From: Stenotrophomonas acidaminiphila
Lineage (GTDB): Bacteria; Pseudomonadota; Gammaproteobacteria; Xanthomonadales; Xanthomonadaceae
Length of the DNA stretch: 64,000 nucleotides
Assembly: GCF_001431595.1 (NCBI RefSeq)
Contig: NZ_LDJO01000013.1
Location: forward strand, 1 to 64,000
Reading direction: 5' to 3'
The notes under the pieces: generated by a model
What the model saw: only the letters and a program-made list of their open reading frames with translations
The model's database searches: none
What the model was told of the DNA's origin: nothing
Part shown: positions 58,027 to 64,000 of the stretch, in pieces
Layout of the letters: each line of letters opens with the position of its first letter
Numbering within the stretch: position 1 is the first letter of the stretch
Translations under genes and position numbers: made by a program

Positions 58027-59669
58027 GCGACGCCCCTGCCGCCGCGACCGTACCCGCCGCGCCCCAGGCATGGCCCGACCTGCGTGGCTGGAACCTGTAT
58101 TTCCTGTCCAAGGTGATCCTGGCCTGGATGGGCGCGCTCGACCTGCACATCCTGCCCAACCTGCTGCTGCTGGCGGCGCTGCTGGTGCCGCTGCCGTGGC
58201 GCGGCGCCCGCATCGCGCGCACCGTGGTCGCGATCCCGGTGGCGGTGGCGCTGTACTACCAGGACACCTGGTGGCCGCCGTTCGAGCGCCTGCTGGCGCA
58301 GCCGGGGGTGCTGGATTTCTCGGCCTCGTACTGGCTGGAGCTGCTCGGCCGCTTCATCAACTGGCAGATGGTCGCGCTGCTGGCCCTGCTGGTCTGCGGT
58401 TACCTGCTGCTCAAGCCGTGGCTGCGGGTCACCACGCTCAGCGTGCTGGGAATGCTGGGCATGGCGGCGATGGCGCTGCCGCTGCCGGCCGGCCTGCAGT
58501 TCGCCGGCGGCGGCGATGCGACGGCGGCGCAGGGGGCGGGCGCAAGCGGTGCGGCGGCACGCGGCGGTCCTGCCAGCAACGAAACCCTCGATGCCTACCT
58601 GGCCGGCTTCTACCAGCAGCAGGCCGGCTTGAAGACCACCTTCCCGCCGGCCCACGAGGGCACTCCCTTCGACGTGATCGTCCTCAACATCTGTTCGCTG
58701 GCCTGGAGCGACCTTGATGAAGTGGGCATGCGCCAGAACCCGTTGTTCGACGGGATGGACGTGGTCTTCGACGCGTTCAATTCGGCCACGTCCTACAGCG
58801 GACCGGCGGCGATCCGCCTGCTGCGCGCCAGTTGCGGGCAGACCTCGCACACCGCGCTGTTCGATCCGGTGCCGGCGCAGTGCCAGCTGTTCGCCAACCT
58901 GCAGGCGCTGGGCTTCCAGAACGAACTGGCGATGAACCACGACGGCCACTTCGACGATTTCATCGGCGACCTCACCCGCTATGGCGGGCTGGCGGCCAAG
59001 CCGCTGCCGATCGAAGGCTATCCGCGCGCGCTGATCGCCTTCGACAAATCGCCGCTGCGCCGCGACAGCGACGTGCTGGCCGGCTGGCTGAAGCAGCGCC
59101 AGACCGCCTCCAACGCGCAGGTGGCGCTGTTCTACAACACGATCTCGCTGCACGACGGCAACCGCATCGTCGGCGCCGACGGGCGCGCGATGGCCAGCGA
59201 CTACAAGGCGCGCGCGCAGATGGTGCTGGGCGACCTGCAGGGCTTCATCGACGCCCTGGAGAAGAACGGCCGCCGCGCGGTCGTGGTGGTGGTGCCCGAG
59301 CACGGCGCGGCGCTGCATGGCGACCGCATGCAGATCCCGGGCATGCGCGAGATTCCCAGCCCGTCCATCACCCATGTCCCGGTGGGCGTGAAGCTGGTCG
59401 GCATGGGTATCCCGGCCGCGGCCGGCCCGCGCCACGTGACCGCGCCGAGCAGCTACCTGGCGCTGTCCGAGCTGGTGGCGCGGATCTACGCGCTCAACGC
59501 CCAGGCGACGGCCGGCGACCGCAACTGGGACGGCCTGCTGCAGGGCCTGCCGACCACGCCGTCGGTGTCGGAGAACGAAGGCGCCAAGGTGATGGATTAC
59601 GACGGCAAGCCGTGGCTGCAGCTCAAGGGCAGCCCGGCCTGGACGCCCTACCCGGAGGACAAGCCGTGA
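58023..59669 (+). CDS. bcsG: Cellulose phosphoethanolamine transferase BcsG
   Basis: 548 aa. Four to five membrane helices in the first 160 residues and a periplasmic alkaline-phosphatase-like domain. Conserved C224 (VLNICSLAWSDL) and S259 (NSATSYSGPAAIRLLR) keep the 35-residue spacing of C243 and nucleophile S278 in E. coli BcsG. VVPEHGAALHGD holds zinc ligands. It moves phosphoethanolamine from phosphatidylethanolamine to cellulose, so product 2 is probably pEtN-cellulose. Coupled to bcsF and bcsR by overlaps. Confidence 0.93.
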   Translation: MSDAPAAATVPAAPQAWPDLRGWNLYFLSKVILAWMGALDLHILPNLLLLAALLVPLPWRGARIARTVVAIPVAVALYYQDTWWPPFERLLAQPGVLDFSASYWLELLGRFINWQMVALLALLVCGYLLLKPWLRVTTLSVLGMLGMAAMALPLPAGLQFAGGGDATAAQGAGASGAAARGGPASNETLDAYLAGFYQQQAGLKTTFPPAHEGTPFDVIVLNICSLAWSDLDEVGMRQNPLFDGMDVVFDAFNSATSYSGPAAIRLLRASCGQTSHTALFDPVPAQCQLFANLQALGFQNELAMNHDGHFDDFIGDLTRYGGLAAKPLPIEGYPRALIAFDKSPLRRDSDVLAGWLKQRQTASNAQVALFYNTISLHDGNRIVGADGRAMASDYKARAQMVLGDLQGFIDALEKNGRRAVVVVVPEHGAALHGDRMQIPGMREIPSPSITHVPVGVKLVGMGIPAAAGPRHVTAPSSYLALSELVARIYALNAQATAGDRNWDGLLQGLPTTPSVSENEGAKVMDYDGKPWLQLKGSPAWTPYPEDKP

Positions 59670-59845
59670 CGAGCGACCGGTTGCCCGCGGGCCTGACCTC
59701 GGAACAGGACGACATCGACGTGCTGCGCGCGCACCTGCACATGCCCGAACTGCCGTACCTGGACTTCTCGGCGCAGCGTGCGCGTGCGCAGGCGCTGGCA
59801 CGCTGGCCGCTGTTCGCCGAACTGGCGTCGGAGCCGCGGCGATGA
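59666..59845 (+). CDS. bcsR: BcsR (YhjR-like) cellulose regulator
   Basis: 59 aa from GTG 59666, overlapping the bcsG stop. DDIDVLRAHLHMPELPYLDFSAQRARAQALARWPLFAELA lines up with E. coli BcsR (NDIVALKQAFSLPDIDYADIS...ALKRWPLLAEFA, from memory). BcsR forms a complex with BcsQ that binds the synthase. It also overlaps the bcsQ start by four bases. Confidence 0.88.
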   Translation: MTSDRLPAGLTSEQDDIDVLRAHLHMPELPYLDFSAQRARAQALARWPLFAELASEPRR

Positions 59846-60597
59846 GCACCACGCTGTCCCTGCAGGGCGTGCGCGGCGGCGTCGGGGTGACCACGATGAG
59901 CGCCGCGCTGGGCCATGCGCTGCATGCGCAGGGCGAACGCGTGCTGCTGGTCGAGTGCAACCCCGACCACCTGCTCGGCCTGCACCTGGGCCTGCCCGCC
60001 GCCGAAGCGCGCGGCTGGGCACGGGCATGGCTGGACGGCGGCGACTGGCGCGAGGCGGCGTTCGAAGCGATGCCCGGGCTGGCACTGCTGCCGTACGGAC
60101 TTGCCGGCGACGCGGAGGTGGCCGAGGTCGAGGAGCGGCTGCGGCGCTCGCCGCGGTTCTGGGCCGAACGCCTGCCACTGCTGGCCACGCAGTTCGACTG
60201 GATCCTGTTCGACCTGCCGCAGCGGCTCGACGCGCACGTGGACGCGGTCAACCAGCACGCCCCCTGCGCGCTGCCGCTGCGGCTGGCGACGGTGGACCCG
60301 GGCTGCCACGTGCTGCTGCAACGGCGCCCGCATGATGCGCGCCGGGTGCTGTGCAACCGCTACGACCCGGCGCTGGCGGTGCAGCGCGACCTGATGCAGC
60401 TGTGGATCGACGGCGGTCCGCCGCTGGTGCCGCAGCCGCTGCACGAGGACGCCAACGTCGCCGCGGCGCTGGCGCGCAAGCGGCCGTTGGGCGCCGATGC
60501 CGATGGCGCGCAGGCCGCGGCCGATGTCGCCAGCCTGGCGGTGTGGTGCCTGGCCGAACGCGGGCGCCTGCGCGCCCGCGCGGGGCGGGCGCCATGA
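59842..60597 (+). CDS. bcsQ: BcsQ, ParA/MinD-like ATPase of the cellulose complex
   Basis: 251 aa. The P-loop reads LQGVRGGVGVTTMSAALGHAL: the signature and Walker lysines of ParA proteins are replaced by Arg and Val. E. coli BcsQ has RGGVGTTT at this place, so the deviation is a family trait. Further blocks: VLLVECNPDHLLGLHLGLP, GWARAWLDGGDWREAAFE, WILFDLPQRLDA and LPLRLATVDPGCHVLLQ. It positions the cellulose synthase with BcsR. Overlaps bcsR and bcsA. Confidence 0.92.
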   Translation: MSTTLSLQGVRGGVGVTTMSAALGHALHAQGERVLLVECNPDHLLGLHLGLPAAEARGWARAWLDGGDWREAAFEAMPGLALLPYGLAGDAEVAEVEERLRRSPRFWAERLPLLATQFDWILFDLPQRLDAHVDAVNQHAPCALPLRLATVDPGCHVLLQRRPHDARRVLCNRYDPALAVQRDLMQLWIDGGPPLVPQPLHEDANVAAALARKRPLGADADGAQAAADVASLAVWCLAERGRLRARAGRAP

Positions 60598-63227
60598 GGC
60601 CGCGCTGCCTGCGCTACCTGCGCTGGCCGCAGCTGCGCGAGGCCGTGCGTGCGTCGCTGCCGACCCTGTGGCTGTTGTGGCTGCTGCAGGCGATGGGCTG
60701 GGCGCTGCTGCGGCTGGAAGGTCCGGCGTGGCAGTCACTGGCGCCGCGCCTGCCCGATGCGTTCCCGCAGCTGCGGGTCTACCGCCGCTGGCGTTTCGGC
60801 GACCCGCTGCGGATGCTGATCCAGGCCGGCTGGCTGCTGCTGGTGCGCATCACCCCGCAGACGTCCCAGCGCCGCCACCGGCTGGCCGCGGCCCGGCGCC
60901 GCCATGTCGCCGGCCTGCGCGGCGCCGCCGACCGCGGCTGGCGGCGGTACCTGGACACGATGCGCGGGATGCCGCGACGGGTCTGGAACAGCGCCGCGTG
61001 GCAGCGCGCACGCGCGACCCTGGGGTCGCTGTCCAGGCGCACGCGCCGGTGGCTGACGTACGGCGTCGGCGTGGCCACGCTGGGCCTGGCGCTGCTGTGC
61101 GTCACCCAGCCGTTCAGCTACTTCGCGCAGTTCGTGTTCGTGCTGCTGCTGTGGGCCATCGCGCTGCTGGTGCGGCGCATGCCCGGGCGCTACGCCACGC
61201 TGATCCTGGTGGTGCTGTCGATCACCGTGTCGTGCCGCTACCTGTGGTGGCGCTACACCGCCACGCTCAACTGGAACAACAATTTCGACCTGGCCTGCGG
61301 CCTGGTCCTGCTCGCGGCCGAAACCTATTCGTGGCTGGTGCTGATGCTCGGCTACGTGCAGGTGGCCTGGCCGCTGCAGCGCAGGCCGTCGGCGCTGCCG
61401 GCCGACCCGCGCGACTGGCCGACGGTGGACGTGCTGATCCCGACCTACAACGAGGAGCTGTCGCTGGTGCGGCACACGGTGCATGCGGCACTGGGCCTGG
61501 ACTGGCCGGCGGACAAGCTGCGCATCCACCTGCTCGATGACGGCCGGCGCCCGGAGTTCCGCGAGTTCGCCGCGCAGGCCGGGGTCAACTACATCACCCG
61601 CAGCGACAACCGCCACGCCAAGGCCGGCAACCTCAACCACGCCTTGACCCTGCTCGACGGCGAACTGGTGGCGATCTTCGACTGCGACCACCTGCCGGTG
61701 CGCTCGTTCCTGCAGATCACCACCGGCTGGTTCCTGCGCGATGCGAAGCTGGCGCTGGTGCAGACCCCGCACCACTTCTTCTCGCCGGACCCGTTCGAGC
61801 GCAACCTGCGCGTGTTCCGCCGCGATCCCAACGAGGGCGAGCTGTTCTACGGCCTGGTGCAGGACGGCAACGACCTGTGGAACGCGGCCTTCTTCTGCGG
61901 CTCGTGCGCGGTACTGCGGCGCGCGGCGATCGACGACATCAGCGGCTTCGCCACCGAGACCGTCACCGAGGACGCGCACACCGCGCTGCGCCTGCACCGC
62001 AACGGCTGGAACTCGGCCTACCTGCGCATTCCGCAGGCCGCGGGCCTGGCCACCGACAGCCTCGGCGCCCACGTCAACCAGCGCATCCGCTGGGCACGCG
62101 GCATGGTGCAGATCTTCCGCATCGACAACCCGCTGCTGGGCAAGGGCCTGAGCCTGTTCCAGCGCTTCTGCTACGCCAACGCGATGCTGCACTTCCTGGC
62201 CGGCATCCCGCGGCTGGTGTTCCTGACCGCACCGCTGGCGTTCCTGCTGCTGCACGTCTACATCATCTATGCGCCGGCGGTGGCGATCCTGCTGTTCGTG
62301 CTGCCGCACATGGCGCATGCCAACCTGACCAACTCGCGGATCCAGGGGCAGTGGCGCCGGCCGTTCTGGGGCGAGGTCTACGAGACCGTGCTGGCCTGGT
62401 ACATCGCGCGGCCGACCACGGTGGCACTGTTCAGCCCGGGCAAGGGCAAGTTCAACGTCACCGAGAAGGGCGGCACCCAGGCCGGCGACCGCTTCGACTG
62501 GAAGGTCGCCCAGCCCTATCTGGTCCTGGCGGTGCTCAACGTCGCCGGGCTCGGGTTCGCGGTGTGGCGCTTCCTGCACGGCCCGGCCGACGAACGCGGT
62601 ACGGTGATCGTCAGCTCGCTGTGGGTGCTGTACAACCTGCTCATCGTCGGCGGTGCGCTGGCGGTGGCCGCCGAGGTCCAGCAGGTGCGCCGTACCCATC
62701 GCGTCAGCCAGCGCCTGCCGATGGCGCTGCGCCTGCCCGACGGCCGCACCCTGCGCGGGGTCATGCACGACTACTCCAACGACGGCGTCGGCCTGGAACT
62801 GGCGCAGGTGCCCGAACAGGAGCTTGCCACCGGCACCCGCGTGACCCTGCTGCTCGGCCGCGGCCGCCGCGAGTTCGCGTTCGCCGCGGTGGTCCAGCGC
62901 AGCGTCGGCGCGCGCCTGGGCCTGCTGCTGCGCTTCGAGGACGAATCGCAGCGGGTGGAATTCGTGCAGTGCACCTTCGCCCGTGCCGATGCCTGGCTGG
63001 ACTGGCACGCCGGTTACCAGCCGATGAGCCTGCCGCGCAGCCTGTGGAGCGTGGTCAAGCTCGGCTGGCAGGGCTACCGCCGGATCAGCGATTTCTCGCC
63101 CATCGATCTCGACCGGCCGATGCACTGGAGCCGCCGCGCCCTGCGCTGGGTGGCCAGTTTCGCGCCGCAACGTCCGCTTCCTTCCTACCCGGCTGACCCA
63201 GCCGCTGACCCGGGGCTTCGTCCATGA
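60594..63227 (+). CDS. bcsA: Cellulose synthase catalytic subunit BcsA, operon 2
   Basis: 877 aa, close to E. coli BcsA (872). The N-terminal extension of about 160 residues (two extra hydrophobic segments and a basic stretch RRHRLAAARRRHVAGLRG) is absent from the operon-1 paralogue. In E. coli this part contacts BcsR/Q. Active-site residues: D315-D316-G, D363-C-D365-H, T-E459-D460 and Q496-R-I-R499-W500. PilZ site R699-R700-T-H-R703 and D726-Y-S-N-D-G731. The start is set by the ATGA overlap with bcsQ. Confidence 0.95.
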   Translation: MRPRCLRYLRWPQLREAVRASLPTLWLLWLLQAMGWALLRLEGPAWQSLAPRLPDAFPQLRVYRRWRFGDPLRMLIQAGWLLLVRITPQTSQRRHRLAAARRRHVAGLRGAADRGWRRYLDTMRGMPRRVWNSAAWQRARATLGSLSRRTRRWLTYGVGVATLGLALLCVTQPFSYFAQFVFVLLLWAIALLVRRMPGRYATLILVVLSITVSCRYLWWRYTATLNWNNNFDLACGLVLLAAETYSWLVLMLGYVQVAWPLQRRPSALPADPRDWPTVDVLIPTYNEELSLVRHTVHAALGLDWPADKLRIHLLDDGRRPEFREFAAQAGVNYITRSDNRHAKAGNLNHALTLLDGELVAIFDCDHLPVRSFLQITTGWFLRDAKLALVQTPHHFFSPDPFERNLRVFRRDPNEGELFYGLVQDGNDLWNAAFFCGSCAVLRRAAIDDISGFATETVTEDAHTALRLHRNGWNSAYLRIPQAAGLATDSLGAHVNQRIRWARGMVQIFRIDNPLLGKGLSLFQRFCYANAMLHFLAGIPRLVFLTAPLAFLLLHVYIIYAPAVAILLFVLPHMAHANLTNSRIQGQWRRPFWGEVYETVLAWYIARPTTVALFSPGKGKFNVTEKGGTQAGDRFDWKVAQPYLVLAVLNVAGLGFAVWRFLHGPADERGTVIVSSLWVLYNLLIVGGALAVAAEVQQVRRTHRVSQRLPMALRLPDGRTLRGVMHDYSNDGVGLELAQVPEQELATGTRVTLLLGRGRREFAFAAVVQRSVGARLGLLLRFEDESQRVEFVQCTFARADAWLDWHAGYQPMSLPRSLWSVVKLGWQGYRRISDFSPIDLDRPMHWSRRALRWVASFAPQRPLPSYPADPAADPGLRP

Positions 63228-64000
63228 GCATTTCCACTTCACTGCGCTGGTTGCTGCTGCCGCTGTTGGCGCTGCCCGTCGCCAATGGTTCCAGCGCGCC
63301 ACAGGCGGCAGCCCCGGTAGCCGATGCCACGCCTGCCCCCGCTGCGGCCGCGACCACGCCGTCGCCGGCAGCGGCGACCGCGGCGCCGGTCTGGTCCGGT
63401 GCCAGCTGGCCCTGGCAGCGCGCCAGCACCCTGGCCCAGCTCGGCCGGCGCCAGGACACGCTGCTGTCCGGCATCCGCAACACCACCACCTTCGAGTTCC
63501 AGGTCCGGCGCGACCGCCTGGTGCGCGCGGCCGAGCTCGACCTGGGCTTCACCCCGTCGCCGTCGCTGCTGCCGACGCTTTCGCACCTGCGCGTCTACCT
63601 CAACGATGCGCTGATGGACGTGGTGCCGATCGGCAACGACCAGCTCGGGCGTCCGGTGCAGGCCAAGGTGCCGCTGGACGCGCGCCTGATCGCCGACTTC
63701 AACCAGGTCCGGCTGGAGTTCGTCGGCCACTACACCGATGTCTGCGAAGAGCCGACGCACAGCTCGCTGTGGGTCAACCTGTCCAGCAACACCACCCTGC
63801 GCCTGGGCGGCCAGCCGCTGGCGATGCAGGACGACCTGGCCAATTTCCCGCTGCCGTTCTTCGATCCGCGCGACAGCGCGCGGCTGGAGCTGCCGGTGGT
63901 GTTCGCCGGCTCGCCGTCGCTGGCGCAGCAGCGCGCGGCCGCGCTGATGGCGTCGTACTTCGGCAGCATGGCCGGCTGGTGGCGCCAAGCGCGGTTCCCG
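63224..64000 (+). CDS. bcsB: Cellulose synthase subunit BcsB, operon 2 (partial, cut by window end)
   Basis: The first 259 codons are present and the frame is open to the last base. Signal peptide SLRWLLLPLLALPVANGSSA, an Ala/Pro-rich spacer (about 25-58), then the first BcsB domain with LDLGFTPSPSLLPTLSHLRVYLNDALMDVVPI and EFVGHYTDVCEEPTHSSLWVNLSSN, matching the same region in the BcsB of operon 1. ATGA overlap with bcsA. bcsZ and bcsC homologues may follow outside the window. Confidence 0.93.
   Translation, partial: MSISTSLRWLLLPLLALPVANGSSAPQAAAPVADATPAPAAAATTPSPAAATAAPVWSGASWPWQRASTLAQLGRRQDTLLSGIRNTTTFEFQVRRDRLVRAAELDLGFTPSPSLLPTLSHLRVYLNDALMDVVPIGNDQLGRPVQAKVPLDARLIADFNQVRLEFVGHYTDVCEEPTHSSLWVNLSSNTTLRLGGQPLAMQDDLANFPLPFFDPRDSARLELPVVFAGSPSLAQQRAAALMASYFGSMAGWWRQARFP

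Overview
The window is high-GC (roughly 70 %) chromosomal DNA from a gammaproteobacterium, most likely of the Xanthomonadaceae (Xanthomonas, Stenotrophomonas, Pseudoxanthomonas or Lysobacter relatives). Evidence: an H-NS protein with the KYRDPANAANTWTGRGKQPRWL motif, GTAG-type REP repeats, the pssA / psi-like / rimI order, and a lasso-peptide cluster that closely resembles the xanthomonin type. This taxonomic call is an inference from gene content.

Layout. 1-1.9 kb: lower-GC, frameshifted remnant of a defence-type protein with a nuclease-like motif, closed by an inverted pair of REP elements. 2.0-3.1 kb: APH-fold kinase. 3.3-12.0 kb: complete lasso-peptide island. On the minus strand lie a 45-codon precursor (10961-11098), a fused RRE/B2 peptidase and the cyclase. 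On the plus strand, converging on them, lie a TonB-dependent receptor and an Atxe2-like isopeptidase. An XRE regulator with a 17-bp palindromic operator and a GntR regulator flank the island. 12.1-16.5 kb: YcaQ-like glycosylase, serine hydrolase, map and small proteins. 16.5-20.0 kb: Mla/MCE lipid-transport operon. 20.1-41.7 kb: housekeeping block (ThrE-like exporter, H-NS, proS, pssA, a psi-like gene, rimI, valS, holC, pepA, lptF/lptG, xerD, dsbC-like, purL).

41.9-64.0 kb is a polysaccharide region. Two GT2 glycosyltransferases precede cellulose operon 1 (bcsD, a small BcsP-like gene, bcsA, bcsB, bcsZ, bcsC). pncB follows, then cellulose operon 2 (bcsE, F, G, R, Q, A, B), which runs off the right edge. 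Operon 1 is of the bcsD type. Operon 2 is of the enterobacterial bcsEFG type and has the active-site residues of a phosphoethanolamine-cellulose modifier. One chromosome segment therefore encodes two different c-di-GMP-responsive cellulose machines back to back. A perfect CRP/Clp palindrome lies on top of the -10 box of operon 1, and a weaker version lies at the promoter of operon 2. Because Clp of xanthomonads loses DNA binding when c-di-GMP is high, this suggests a double c-di-GMP switch: de-repression of transcription plus PilZ activation of the enzyme.
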